Of a stretch of DNA of 64,000 bases, positions 1 through 10,100 are shown piece by piece. The stretch is taken from contig JACJYC010000005.1 of NCBI GenBank assembly GCA_020636325.1, positions 186,001 through 250,000 of the forward strand, in the 5' to 3' direction. The DNA comes from Lewinellaceae bacterium. GTDB taxonomy: Bacteria > Bacteroidota > Bacteroidia > Chitinophagales > Saprospiraceae. The number at the start of each line of letters is the position of its first letter. Position 1 is the stretch's first letter. The notes beneath the pieces are model-generated. The model had not been told where the DNA came from, did not search any database, and saw nothing but the letters and a program-made list of their open reading frames with translations. The translations under genes were made by a program, and so were the position numbers.

Positions 1-823
1 GTTCGTTGCTGCAGTTTTCGATCAGGATCTGCATATCCCTGACCATGGTATCCAGGGGTACGCCGTTGCGGTATTCTACGATGATGATGGCCAGGTTGTA
101 CTCGCCGGCCCGTTGCGGAGCGCTCCAGACGATATCCCCTGTTTTTTCGTTGATGGTCAGGCTATTGTTCATCCCCGGGCTGATCTGGTCGGGAAACTGG
201 TAGTTCGGCACTACAACGCCGCTTTCCTGCAAAGGCACGGTGAAGTGATAGGAAAGGCTGTCGCCTTCTTCGTCGTAAGCGCCGGGGTTATAGGTAAAGA
301 TCTGCCCGACGCAACCCGAGTAGATCGGCGGTTCCAACAGGATGGGCGTATTGTTGCACCCCTGAAACTGGGGATTGGGAAAAGTGTAAATGGTTTCGAT
401 GTGAAACCGGACCTGTTCCGAATTGGGATAATTGACGTTGAGGATGCCGCCGTTCCGGTTGGGATCGTTCATCGAAATGCGGTATTGCCCCCTGGCCGCA
501 TAGGTATGGACGGCTTTATAGTAATTGACCTTGGTATCATTTTCGAGGAGGTCGCCCTTGGGCGGATTGCCCGGACCGTTGATCCGGACGACCTTTTCGC
601 AGGTGCCGTCGCCCCAGCAGATCTCCAGCGAATCCCGGTCGGCGCGCACCGAACTGGCTTTGGTATACGTAACGATGGTAGCTTCCACGGTCAGGCTGGT
701 ATTGCAGTCGCCCAGCTGCTTGATCCAGATCTCTCCCGCCCGGTTGTGGGTAGCGAATACCCGGCCGGACATCAACATGAAGCCGGCCAACACAAAAAGG
801 ATCAGGGTATGTTTATTCATCAT
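1..823 (-). CDS. Secreted surface protein, N-terminal part (gliding motility-associated type), cut by window edge
   Basis: The reverse strand reads open from the ATG pair at 823/820 to the window edge, so only about 274 N-terminal residues are visible. It starts with a signal peptide (MMNKHTLILFVLAGFMLMSG), followed directly by a THNRAGEI segment and a WGDG motif. This N-terminus is typical of large Bacteroidota exoproteins that end in a gliding-motility-associated C-terminal domain. The later segment (YSGCVGQIFTYNPGAYDEEG, then a SPGMN stretch) resembles the Ig/cadherin-like repeats of those proteins. The C-terminus that would prove T9SS export lies outside the window. Function is presumably surface or adhesive; that is inference from architecture. 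Confidence 0.75.
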   Translation of the reverse strand, partial: MMNKHTLILFVLAGFMLMSGRVFATHNRAGEIWIKQLGDCNTSLTVEATIVTYTKASSVRADRDSLEICWGDGTCEKVVRINGPGNPPKGDLLENDTKVNYYKAVHTYAARGQYRISMNDPNRNGGILNVNYPNSEQVRFHIETIYTFPNPQFQGCNNTPILLEPPIYSGCVGQIFTYNPGAYDEEGDSLSYHFTVPLQESGVVVPNYQFPDQISPGMNNSLTINEKTGDIVWSAPQRAGEYNLAIIIVEYRNGVPLDTMVRDMQILIENCSNE

Positions 824-1157
824 TTGAGGGCTGTTGGTTTTGAATTGGACCTGATAGGGCCATATCCTCACAATATAAAACATTTTTTGCGGCCGTCCGT
901 TTATTGCTCCCTAAAAACGAGGTTTGGTCAGGTAATTGGCATGGGGAAAGGCTCAAATTTTATAACGAACGGGGTCAAAACATAGTTTTTCAATTGCAAC
1001 GAATATGTCAATTGAATCGATCAAGTCGATTGTTCCGAATGTTCCGATTACGCTGACCAAACGACGAACGCCGACAACCGGATCAATCGCCACCTTCGCT
1101 TTTGGAGCTTCGGCGGCCGGAGGGATCAATCCAACAATCGACTCAATTCCAGGTTCC
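824..1157. other. Intergenic gap with degenerate ATCGATT-rich repeats
   Basis: No gene seen. Positions about 1005-1145 carry degenerate ATTGAATCGATC / GTTCCGATT segments and a GACGAACGCC core. They resemble the 121-145 bp repeat found at 10485-11031, 24285-24556 and 44690-44860, so this is probably a decayed copy. The rest is presumably leader for the edge gene, but no TAnnTTTG box was found in front of it. Confidence 0.5.
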
Positions 1158-1652
1158 TCATTCCATCGCTTCGGCCGCCAGATAGGCTTCCTCGCTCGCT
1201 CCTTCCGAGGTGTCCGAATCGACCCAGATCTGCCAGCGGCCGTCGCGTTTTTTCAGCACCACATGGAAGATCCCGAAATAATCGTTGGTCGTCCCATCCG
1301 GGCGGGTGATCCTGGACCGGTAAACCCCGACTTCAAAGGCGTTGGCCTCACCGGCAATGCGGCGGGTAAACCGCAGGGTAAGCTCCCGTTTCACGCCGCT
1401 TTCCTTGCCGCGCTGAAACCCGGTCCGTGAATTTTCGCCGTACGCCTCGAAATCCAGCACCTTATCCGCATCCTCGATCACCCGGATCGCCTCGGGGTGA
1501 TGGACGGCCATGAAGGTCTCCGCGTCATAGCTGTTGAAGCTTTCCAGAAACGGCTTCCAGACCTGGGCGTTGATCTCTTGCTGGAGGGGGCCGGGCTGGG
1601 CGGGGAGATCAAAAACAGCCACAGTGAATAAAAGGGATATGATGGGTTTCAT
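1158..1652 (-). CDS. Secreted NTF2-like (SnoaL/DUF4440-type) protein
   Basis: About 164 residues from the ATG at 1652. The frame stays open further upstream, but only through a 7-bp tandem repeat that translates to NHQSSIINHQSS, so the shorter start is preferred. A short signal peptide (MKPIISLLFTVAVFDLPAQ) precedes an NTF2-like fold. Typical features are an N-terminal helix (WKPFLESFNSYDAETFMAVH), a central strand region (FEVGVYRSR) and a final strand (WQIWVDSDT). Proteins of this type are small alpha+beta barrels whose roles range from binding to catalysis; no specific substrate can be read here. Confidence 0.7.
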   Translation of the reverse strand: MKPIISLLFTVAVFDLPAQPGPLQQEINAQVWKPFLESFNSYDAETFMAVHHPEAIRVIEDADKVLDFEAYGENSRTGFQRGKESGVKRELTLRFTRRIAGEANAFEVGVYRSRITRPDGTTNDYFGIFHVVLKKRDGRWQIWVDSDTSEGASEEAYLAAEAME

Positions 1653-1703
1653 TGATGATTGATGATTGATGATTGATGATTGATGATTGATGATTGATGA
1701 TTG
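1651..1703. repeat. 7-bp tandem repeat (ATTGATG)n
   Basis: About seven copies of ATTGATG lie immediately upstream of the NTF2-like start codon and downstream of the four-helix-bundle gene. A short relative of the same motif (ATCATCAAT) occurs at about 2210-2247, on the other side of that gene. Confidence 0.9.
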
Positions 1704-1731
1704 TTGATGGGGCATCCGTATAACCAAAAAA

Positions 1732-2106
1732 CTATTTTTTCAATACAGCTGTCTTGGTACTGGCAACGAATATGGCAATCAGCTCATTATTCTCTTTTAA
1801 CAAGGGTTCCAATCTGCCTGGATTAAACCAGTTTCTTTTTGATATCAACTTCAGACAAATAAATGTCTCCCGTAGTTCCTTGAGACAGATTTTCATCTTA
1901 TGGACAAAATCCACTTTGGATTCCGCTGCTTGAGCTTCTCCGTAATTGAGCGCAGGCGAGCTGCCTGAACGCAAGATTTGTCCCCCCAAATGTCTTCCGG
2001 CAGGGCTTTGTGGCAAATTTTCTGCCAATTCAATAATGTTAGAGGCAAATTCGATCAACCGATCTTCAATCTCCAAAGGAGTCATTTTTTTCTTTAGCGC
2101 GTACAT
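1732..2106 (-). CDS. Four helix bundle protein (23S rRNA intervening-sequence protein family)
   Basis: About 124 residues from the ATG at 2106 (MYALKKKMTPLEIEDRL). The reading frame continues upstream to 2157 without homology, so that extension is dropped. The family signature is seen in LAENLPQSPAGRHLGGQ, followed by QILRSGSSPALNYGEAQAAE. The remainder is helical (KMKICLKELRETFICLKLI). Members form small pentameric four-helix bundles. They were first described inside 23S rRNA intervening sequences but are scattered through Bacteroidota chromosomes with unknown function. No rRNA is present here, so this is a stand-alone copy. Confidence 0.85.
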   Translation of the reverse strand: MYALKKKMTPLEIEDRLIEFASNIIELAENLPQSPAGRHLGGQILRSGSSPALNYGEAQAAESKVDFVHKMKICLKELRETFICLKLISKRNWFNPGRLEPLLKENNELIAIFVASTKTAVLKK

Positions 2107-2301
2107 GAGTATAAATTTTTTCAATAAATTCAATCCAAAATAGAAAATCTTTATCAATTCGAAAAGCCTGGTATAATAATCGAAACGTTGCCATTACCCC
2201 TACATCCAAAATCATCAATTATGTAATCATCAATCATCAATAATATTAACCAGGCAGCGCCGGCCCCCACAAAACCGTATTAAAAAAGAATCACCGACAT
2301 C

Positions 2302-3405
2302 ATGCCCAAAGCCTGGACACTCTTTTTCCTCCTCGCCGCCGGACAGGGTTTTTTCCAGGGCCTTGCTTTTCTGGTTTTCCCGAAACGACAGCCCAGAGCG
2401 ACCGTTGCGCTGGCCATGCTCATGTTCACCTTTTCGGTGATGATCGTGCAGTATGTGCTGTTCTGGACGGGCCTGCAAACCCAGTTCCCCAAGCTGATGT
2501 GGTTTGAGGTGCTGGCCGTTTACCTCGTGCCGGCCTGGCTGATGTTGTACCGGGCCTGGTTGTCGCCGAAGCCGTCGCCGTGGATTTATCTGGTGTTTCT
2601 CCCGGCGTTCGCCTACCTCCTGTTCTGGTTGCCGCTGTTTCTCAAGCCGATGCAGGAGGTCTCCGAAATGCTGCGTACCGGTACATTCAGGTACTTTCAC
2701 CCGATCCGCCCCTTCCAGTACATCGGTTACCTGAACGGCGCCTACCCCCAGATTGCCGTCACCTTGCTGAGTGCCGCCGGTATCGTCGCCTGGCAGAAAG
2801 CGGACAAAAACCTGCACCCCGATGCCCGCAACTGGTGGACCAAAGTGACCTGGCTCTATTTGGGTTATGCGGTCGCCTTCTGCCTCTACTGGATCCTGGT
2901 TTTCGCCCATCTCCTGCGCATTCAGTACGACTACATGATCTCGGCTGCCATGTGCGTTTTCATTTACACCGTCGGGTTGATGGCCTACCGGCAATCCTTC
3001 CAGCTGCAACCCGCCGAACAGGAAAGGCAATACGCCCGCGAATTCCTGCTGACCCCCGCTGCGGCCGCCGCCCTCCAAACGGCGTTGCTGAAGCATATGG
3101 AAAAGGACCGCCCCTGGCTCGACGCCCAGCTCCGCCTCAACCAACTGGCAGAAGCCATCCACGCTACGCCGCACCAGCTTTCCGAACTCCTCAACGAACA
3201 TATGGATACCAACTACGCGGCGTTCGTCAACGGTTACCGGATCAGGGAAGCCGTCAGCATGCTGGATAATCCTGGCCACAGCCGCCTCGCCATCAAGGAA
3301 ATTGCCTATCAGACCGGCTTCAACAACCTCACCTCTTTCAACAAAACCTTCAAGGCCGCCATCGGCTCGACGCCTTCCGAATTCCGAAACAAAGCATTCG
3401 CCTGA
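2302..3405 (+). CDS. AraC-family regulator with 7TM-like membrane N-terminus
   Basis: 367 residues. Residues 1 to about 232 hold six or seven hydrophobic segments (for example LMWFEVLAVYLVPAWLML and WLYLGYAVAFCLYWILVF). Residues about 270-365 are an AraC-type double HTH: the first helix pair is LNQLAEAIHATPHQLSELLN and the second is IKEIAYQTGFNNLTSFNKTF, ending in the usual GSTPSEFR. This membrane-anchored AraC layout is common in Bacteroidota and is thought to link an envelope signal to transcription. The next gene (3493, same strand) encodes a secreted FG-GAP protein and is a plausible target, but no operator could be identified. Confidence 0.88.
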   Translation: MPKAWTLFFLLAAGQGFFQGLAFLVFPKRQPRATVALAMLMFTFSVMIVQYVLFWTGLQTQFPKLMWFEVLAVYLVPAWLMLYRAWLSPKPSPWIYLVFLPAFAYLLFWLPLFLKPMQEVSEMLRTGTFRYFHPIRPFQYIGYLNGAYPQIAVTLLSAAGIVAWQKADKNLHPDARNWWTKVTWLYLGYAVAFCLYWILVFAHLLRIQYDYMISAAMCVFIYTVGLMAYRQSFQLQPAEQERQYAREFLLTPAAAAALQTALLKHMEKDRPWLDAQLRLNQLAEAIHATPHQLSELLNEHMDTNYAAFVNGYRIREAVSMLDNPGHSRLAIKEIAYQTGFNNLTSFNKTFKAAIGSTPSEFRNKAFA

Positions 3406-3492
3406 CCATTTCCTGCAACTTTTATAATTGTTAAAGCCTGCCCAGCGTATTCCCTTCATTTTGGTCCCGTTCATTTCAAAAACGACGTACCT

Positions 3493-5226
3493 ATGAAGCA
3501 GGCTTTACTTTACGCGATCACTCTGACCCTTTTTTCCGCCTCACTCACCGGGCAATCCTTTGTCAAAATCAGCAATCCGACCAATCCCATCAATTCGGCC
3601 GCCATGAACGGCTTTTACCGCGGGGCGGCCTGGGTGGATTATGACGCCGACGGCGACCTCGACCTGAGTACCCTGCCCTATCTCTTCCGCAACGAAGGCA
3701 ACGACAATTTCACCCGGATACAGGTCGGCCAGCTCAGCGACGGCATCGGCAGCGTCAGTTGGGGCGATGTCGACCGCGACGGGGATGTCGACTGCCTCTA
3801 CGGCACCACCAATCGCGGCACCTTTTTACTGCTCAATCAGGGCAACGGCCAATTCAATACCATAGCGCTCGACGCCGGAAATGCAACAAAATGCTGGTCG
3901 GCCTCCCTGGGCGAATTTAATAACGACGGCAACCTGGATGCGATCCTCACCGTGCCCGCCGGTTTCGGAGGGCTGACCTCCTCCAACTTCTTCTACATCG
4001 GTACCGGCAACGGCGCGTTCAGCCGGATCGATACCTTCGATTTCGTCCAGATCATCGCCCCTTTCACGGTGAGCTACTGGACGGATTTCGACAACGACGG
4101 CGATTCCGACCTTTTCATCGCCTCCGGGCCAGCAGGCTCCGGAGCACCCGACTATAATTACAGGAATCTGCTGTCGGAAACCGGAACGGCCGGCTTACAA
4201 CGCATCCAGGACCTGCCGTTCGGCACCGAAAATCAGGACGGCCAATGCTACAACTTCATCGATTATGACCTCGACGGCGACCTCGACCTGTTCATTACCA
4301 ACTACAGCGGGGTTGCCAACCATTTTTACCGGAACGACAACGGCATGTACAACCCGGTCAACAACCAGCTGACCTTCCAGAGCGGCAACCTCGGAAACAC
4401 CTGGGGCGATTTCGACAACGACGGCGACGAGGATGTGGTCATCACTTCCGATGTCCTCGCCGCAGCCGGCTATTACCGGAACAACGGAAACGGCACCTTC
4501 ACCAAATCCGGAACCCTTTTCTCCGATTTCAGCGGCAATGTCAGCGGCTCCACCGCCGGAGACTATGACGGCGACGGCGACCTTGACCTCTTCGCCCTCG
4601 GCGGCACCCAACAAGGCGTCAGCGGCCGCGGCCTCTACAAAAACAACCTCAGCAATGGCAATCACTGGCTGCAGATCGACCTCACCGGGGTCAGTTCCAA
4701 TACCACCGGCATCGGCGCCGTGGTGTGGCTGACGGCTCAAATCCAGGGCGCAACCCGGAAATTGCGCCGCGAAGTTTCCGCCCAGAACACCTTCATGGGC
4801 CACAACGCGCAGCGGTTGCACTTCGGCCTGGAGGCCGCCGGTTCGGTCGATCAACTGGAAATCGCCTGGCCTTCCGGCCTGAGGGAAACCTTTGACCTCG
4901 GCACTGCGCTGGATACCCTCGTACGCCTGACCGAAGGCCAGGGGACGCCCGTCGTAAGCGGCGTTGCCCGATTTGACAAACCCGGCCTCATCGGGCTCTT
5001 CCCCAATCCCGCCGGCGATTACCTGCGGTGGACTGTCGACGAATCCGCCGATATACATTTTGAAGCGTTGCACCTGTCGGATCTTTCCGGTAAAACCCTG
5101 TTAACCAGAAACGGAGTGGACGGCAGTACAGGTATCATCGACCTTTCGGGATTGCCCGGCGGACAATATCAACTGACTCTGTTATCAAAACACCGCCGTT
5201 GGGTGGGCAGATTTCAGCGGTTATAA
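3493..5226 (+). CDS. FG-GAP/VCBS repeat protein with ASPIC/UnbV domain and T9SS type A sorting domain
   Basis: 577 residues with a signal peptide ending SASLTGQ. At least seven calcium-binding repeats of the D-x-D-x-D-G-D-x-D type are visible (DYDADGDLDL, DVDRDGDVDC, DFDNDGDSDL, DYDLDGDLDL, DFDNDGDEDV, DYDGDGDLDL), predicting a beta-propeller. An ASPIC/UnbV module follows (VSAQNTFMGHNAQRLHFGL, then VDQLEIAWPSGLRETF). The C-terminus (LIGLFPNPAGDYLRW to WVGRFQRL) is a type A T9SS sorting domain, so the product should be exported through the outer membrane and cleaved at the surface. Substrate unknown. Confidence 0.9.
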   Translation: MKQALLYAITLTLFSASLTGQSFVKISNPTNPINSAAMNGFYRGAAWVDYDADGDLDLSTLPYLFRNEGNDNFTRIQVGQLSDGIGSVSWGDVDRDGDVDCLYGTTNRGTFLLLNQGNGQFNTIALDAGNATKCWSASLGEFNNDGNLDAILTVPAGFGGLTSSNFFYIGTGNGAFSRIDTFDFVQIIAPFTVSYWTDFDNDGDSDLFIASGPAGSGAPDYNYRNLLSETGTAGLQRIQDLPFGTENQDGQCYNFIDYDLDGDLDLFITNYSGVANHFYRNDNGMYNPVNNQLTFQSGNLGNTWGDFDNDGDEDVVITSDVLAAAGYYRNNGNGTFTKSGTLFSDFSGNVSGSTAGDYDGDGDLDLFALGGTQQGVSGRGLYKNNLSNGNHWLQIDLTGVSSNTTGIGAVVWLTAQIQGATRKLRREVSAQNTFMGHNAQRLHFGLEAAGSVDQLEIAWPSGLRETFDLGTALDTLVRLTEGQGTPVVSGVARFDKPGLIGLFPNPAGDYLRWTVDESADIHFEALHLSDLSGKTLLTRNGVDGSTGIIDLSGLPGGQYQLTLLSKHRRWVGRFQRL

Positions 5227-5290
5227 CACCGCCGCGATTTGCTTTCAATCCTGAGTTTTTTGTCCTGATACGTGAAGCAGTTTTCGGACC

Positions 5291-5328
5291 GGGTTGCAGT
5301 TCGGGCGAACTGCAACCCCTCTTTTTTG
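5291..5328 (+). terminator. Intrinsic terminator
   Basis: A 12-bp perfect stem (GGGTTGCAGTTC / GAACTGCAACCC, 5291-5302 and 5307-5318) with a GGGC loop is followed by CTCTTTTTT. It lies 65 bp after the FG-GAP gene stop and closes that transcript. Confidence 0.88.
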
Positions 5329-5564
5329 GGATCGCATCAAAAGTGCCGCTGAAAAAACAGGAATAATTGGTAATGAAGGATTTAATTGCAATAAATTGTA
5401 AATCAATATTTTACAAAAATTCAATCAATAACAAAGCTCGATAACAACATATTTACAGGCATTTTATAGCTGGAAAATGTAATGGCCAAAGCCCCTGATC
5501 CGGACGATTTTTGTATCAGGATTTACGCAACAATCCGGATTCATTCATCAAAAAATCAGAAACC

Positions 5565-6215
5565 ATGAAAACGATGTTTCAATTTTCCAGACTGCTCACC
5601 GTCACCTTTTGCCTGGCCGTTACCACTTCGTTGTTCATCTCCTGCCAAAAAGAAGTATTCGTTGACCCGACAGCGGAAGAACCGGCTGCATGGAACAAAG
5701 AAGCCGATGTGATCGCTTATTATACACCCATGAAAGCCATACTTTTTGTCAACCCGGCTTACCTGGAACAAGCCCTTGAAATCACCGGCGCGCACCCGGG
5801 ATCCGACGGCAGGTACACGGGTCGCGGAATTACGCCTGAAGGGAAGCCCCTTGAGATCAAATTTGAAGTGCAGCCGGTCCCTGAAGAGAAGCTATTCGAG
5901 ATCGCGGCCAGCGAGGATGCGGTCCAGCTGCCGGTGCTGGTCAATGAATTCAGCGCCAACGGCACCAGTTACAAGGTTTACCGAAATGCCGAATGCGGTC
6001 AGCAACAGGCGGCTTTCAACGGACCTTGCGACAACCTGTCCGACGGCACCTCCACCCACAACGAGTGGCTGGCCATCCGGAAATGCGGTCCCGGCAACGG
6101 TTTCTGCACCGAGGCCCGGCTGCTCGGCGGCTATCGTCACGCCTTTGAATTCAAGGACTGCCAGGGACCTAAAAAATCCAGCACCCCCTACTATATCTAT
6201 CAGTGCTGGCAATAA
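5565..6215 (+). CDS. Lipoprotein of unknown function
   Basis: 216 residues from the ATG at 5565. The frame is open to 5511, but only this start places a lipoprotein signal at the N-terminus (MKTMFQFSRLLTVTFCLAVT, then SLFISC with lipobox Cys27). The mature protein has a conserved-looking PAYLEQALEITGAHPGSDGR segment. A Cys-rich tail (AECGQQ, GPCDN, RKCGPGNGFC, KDCQGP, YQCWQ) could form two or three disulfides in the periplasm or at the surface. I do not recognise the family. It stands alone after the terminator at 5291-5328. Confidence 0.75.
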   Translation: MKTMFQFSRLLTVTFCLAVTTSLFISCQKEVFVDPTAEEPAAWNKEADVIAYYTPMKAILFVNPAYLEQALEITGAHPGSDGRYTGRGITPEGKPLEIKFEVQPVPEEKLFEIAASEDAVQLPVLVNEFSANGTSYKVYRNAECGQQQAAFNGPCDNLSDGTSTHNEWLAIRKCGPGNGFCTEARLLGGYRHAFEFKDCQGPKKSSTPYYIYQCWQ

Positions 6216-6275
6216 CCGCATAATCCCATTGGTGATCATACCCGTCGGGCGGCCCAAAGCTGCCCGGCTTCCTTT

Positions 6276-7082
6276 TTACTTCTCCAAAACAAAGATCACC
6301 GGTTCCAGGTATTTCGCATTTCCGCTGAACGCGCCGTTCATCAAGGCTTCATACGCTCGCCATTCGCGCCGCAATCGCCGGTTCAACCGACTTATTCCTT
6401 TTCCCAATCCGGAATAGACCCGGGACCGGAATTCTGCAAAGGTCAAAATCCGGTGTCTGGGTAATCGCATGTCATCCGGTCTTTCACAAGCCAGAACACG
6501 GAAACCGCTCTTTTCAAACAACCGGATCCAATCCTCAGCCGCCGGATAAAGGGCGTTGGCCTGAATAATGCCGAAACCGGCTTTGCCCTGCGTATTGATC
6601 TTTTCTATTACTTCAGGCGGGGTGCTGCGGCGCCAGACCAGATCGTTGAGCAATAACCTGCCGCCCGCTTTCAATTTGCTGCCGGCAAGCTCTGCCATAT
6701 GCTTCAATCCTTCGCCTTCCTGAATAGCAAAAACCGATTCCGAAAAGATCAGGTCGAAATCCGGCGATAGATCCGGCCAACTGCCTTCTCTCGTTGCCAG
6801 GTGCAGCCTAACCTTGTTTTCAAGACCGCAAAAGCGCAGCCTTTTTCGCGCCTTCTCCAACATAGCCACCGAGGCCTCAACCCCCTCCAGGCGCAAACCG
6901 GGGAGGCGGGCCTTCATCCCGACCAGGGTGGTTCCGGTTCCAAACCCCACCTCAAGCACGCGTTCATTCCCCTTCAGGTCCATTTTCTGCATCAGGTATT
7001 CCGTCCCCCGATTGCCGAAAGGATGGATGTACGCGCGGTTCACCTCGGTGAAATAGGCCAGCATGTCTCGCCTGTTGGTCAT
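6276..7082 (-). CDS. Class I SAM-dependent methyltransferase
   Basis: 268 residues. The SAM-binding motif I is VLEVGFGTGTTLVGM at about residues 43-57, with the acidic motif II residue in LRLEGVEASVAML. Motif post-I/IV is FDLIFSESVFAIQEGEG and motif V/VI is LKAGGRLLLNDLVW. This arrangement (Rossmann core with a long helical C-terminus rich in Arg: RLNRRLRREWRAYEAL) fits the methyltransferase 11/25 group acting on small molecules or lipids. The substrate cannot be deduced. It is convergent with the lipoprotein gene and is a single-gene unit. Confidence 0.85.
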   Translation of the reverse strand: MTNRRDMLAYFTEVNRAYIHPFGNRGTEYLMQKMDLKGNERVLEVGFGTGTTLVGMKARLPGLRLEGVEASVAMLEKARKRLRFCGLENKVRLHLATREGSWPDLSPDFDLIFSESVFAIQEGEGLKHMAELAGSKLKAGGRLLLNDLVWRRSTPPEVIEKINTQGKAGFGIIQANALYPAAEDWIRLFEKSGFRVLACERPDDMRLPRHRILTFAEFRSRVYSGLGKGISRLNRRLRREWRAYEALMNGAFSGNAKYLEPVIFVLEK

Positions 7083-7177
7083 TCCAGATCAGGTTTTAAA
7101 CAACAACCGGCAGCCCTGAAAGATGGTTCAAGGCTGCCGGCCATACTCCGGTTTCCCGGGAAGAAAACAAGGTTTTG

Positions 7178-10100
7178 CTATTGTTTCACCACCATGCGCG
7201 AGGCGGCCCAGTGATCCCCCTGGATCCGCAGCGTATAGGCGCCTGACGGCAATTGGCCTGCCCCGATCCCGAAACGGTTCCTGCCCGAAACGGTATTCCA
7301 TTCGCCTTGCCAGACCGAACGCCCCAACCCGTCGAACAGCGCTGCCCTTACCGGGCCGGATTGGGTCAGGTTGAAGGTCACTTCCAGGTTTTCAACAAAA
7401 GGATTCGGCGACAGGGCCAGCCCCAGGTTGTCCGCTTCATTATCGGTGGTACCGACCTGCAGGTTGCGTTCGCCGGTATTGAACCAGACTGCCCAACGGG
7501 CGCCGTCATTCCGGGTGATATAGGTAAACGGATTCGCAGCGGCATTGAGTTTGTCATCGTCCACGGCAACGGCCTTGATCACCCGGCTCCCGCTGACGAC
7601 ATCATCATACAGGATAAAATCATCATCCGTGGTATAGTTGGGCCAACCCTGGTCATTGCTCTGCGCAAAATACCCTACGTCGCCGGTCTGGATATTGACG
7701 GATTGGATATACACATCGCCGGTCAGGTCGTCGAGAACGTCAAAAACCAGAATATATGGCGAGTTCTTCGCCAGGGAGGGGTCGCCTACACTGGTGTTTT
7801 CCGGCAGGGAGGAGAATATTTTCCCGATCTCGTTATTCCCGTAATCGTTGGCGGCTTTGTTCCAGACATTTATGAAGCCGATGTCCCAGTATTCGATGTT
7901 GAATCCGTTGCCCGGGATCTGGTTGAGCGCATCATAAATGACGTATTCGCCGGAGTAATCCCATTCCAGCACGTCGGCATAGGCTACGTTTCCGGAAGAA
8001 ACGCCCTGGGCGGTTGTCGGATTGAACAGCTCGAAGGCCTGGTAGGTCTCCGCGTCCAGGTCAAAAACCCAAAGCTGGTTGTCATAATCATCCGTGAGCG
8101 CCGCCAGGTGGGTGCCGTCCTTGGAAATGGCCGCATTGCGCCAGATCGGTTCACTGCTGAGCTGGACGCCCTGCGCAGTCGGGGTATTCCAGTCGATGAC
8201 GATGGCTTCAAGGGTCTTGTTCTGGGAAACATACACAATGATGGTACCGTCGTCGGTAATGCTGGGGCGGCTGAGGGGCCCAAGATCTGTCAGCGGGTTG
8301 GCGATGTTGGCGCCGCTGGGGTCGATGATCCGGAGCAAGGATTTGTTGGCATTGGTCAGCAGGATATAATCCAGGCCCACATTGGGGTCGAGGTCGTCCT
8401 GGTAACTGCCGCCGCCGCCCTGGTTGCCGAAGATCTGGACGGCGTCGAAGGCGGCGCCGGCCGCCTGGGCCGCAGATGACCCGTATTTGGCCTGAGCCGC
8501 GGCAATAACGGCAATCCGGGCGTCAATGAATTTGGAGGAACGCACCAGGTACTTGTCCAGGGCTTCGTAATATACCTGTTCCGCCTTGTCCTTGCCGATG
8601 GCGGTAGCAAACAGGTAATAAGCCTTATTGGTGATCCCGCTGTTGATGTGGACGCCGCCGTTATCCTGCGAACCCGTGTATTTTTCAGACAACTTATCGG
8701 GTTGCCAGCTTGGGCTGGACAGGCCGGAGCCGCCGTTGTGCGGATTGGAAAGATCGCGGAGGGCGCCCGTCGGAAAAACAGCCGTATTGACCACATCTTC
8801 GCCCATTTTCCAGTCGTCGCGGTCGATCATAGCGCCGAAAATATCGGCAAAGCTTTCGTTCAACGCGCCGGATTCCCCCTGGTAGTCCAGGTTGGCGGTA
8901 TTTTGAATGACGCCGTGGGTGAGTTCGTGCCCGGCCACGTCGTCGGCCTTGGCCAGCGGTGCGGAGAATGACTGGTCTCCATTGCCGTAGTACATGAACT
9001 GACCGTCCCAGAAGGCATTCCCCATCGACAGGTCGTTCTCATCCGTCACATTGATCAGGGAGATGATGTTGCCGCCCTGGCCGTTGATGGAATTCCGGGA
9101 GAAGGTATTCTTGTAATAGGTATACGCCAGCCCCGCGTTGTAATGGGCCGAAACCGCTGTCTTGTTGGTCCAGCTGTTATTGCCGGAGGTGACATGGATA
9201 ACGTCGAAGTTATCCTGCTGTGGGGAATTATTCTGTGCGTCGACCGTCCAGATCACCCCGGCAGGATCGTTGGGCATCTGGCTGCCTGCGGCGCTGTACA
9301 TGGACCTCGAGGCGTCGATCAGGTAAAAGCCCCCCTGGAATTCATATGTGTTTATGGACCTGCTGACGCCCTTCAGGTCGGTAGCCGTAGCCGTTTTAGG
9401 ACCATCAGGCGGGAGAAAAGCGGGCAATTCTTTTGAAATTGCGCTTTCCGGCCGGTCAGCTGCCGTTTTGGCCGGATTTCCGGCGTGCGCGTGCCCGTCG
9501 ATTTGACACAATTCACTGTAACTGCGCAGGACTTCGCCCGTTTCGGCGTCTATGAAATAAGCCCAGTGCGCCGTCAGGTTCGGAACGATATGCAACTCCC
9601 AGGCCAGGCGCTCCCCGGCGGGTTGTTCTTCCGGGTGATAGATCACCAACCGGGCGTCGGTAACGGGCGCTTTGGTCACCCCGATTCCGGGAATGGCAAG
9701 CGACCTGACCGGCGTATGGCCGCGTACATCGGCAAAGGCTTTTTCAACGGCTTTTGCCTGGCTCAGAGCGGGAGTAAGGTCCTCCAGTTTTGAGCTCGGC
9801 CAGGATCGCCCCAACACCAGGAAACGGCCCTCGGGCTGGAGGTGCACCGTCAGTTCGCCGCCGTAAACCGGTACGCCCCGGGAAGATTGCATAAACCGGA
9901 AATGCACAACCCCGTCCGTTTCGACCCCGGCTTTGGTTGATATCCATTCGGCGCCGGGATCGCCGATCGCCATGATCCCGGCAGTAGCTTTCAGAACAGC
10001 CATTGCAGCGGCTTCATCGCGGGATCCGATCCCGTCGAGCTTGCCGGTAACCGACACGGGGCGGCCGTCTTCGGCATATACCACCGAAAAACCCTGTTGC

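Noticed and set aside
2230..3474. 414-residue minus-strand ORF
   Set aside because: Antisense to the AraC gene; composition is Gly/Val/Arg/Gln-rich with no domain, as expected for a shadow frame.
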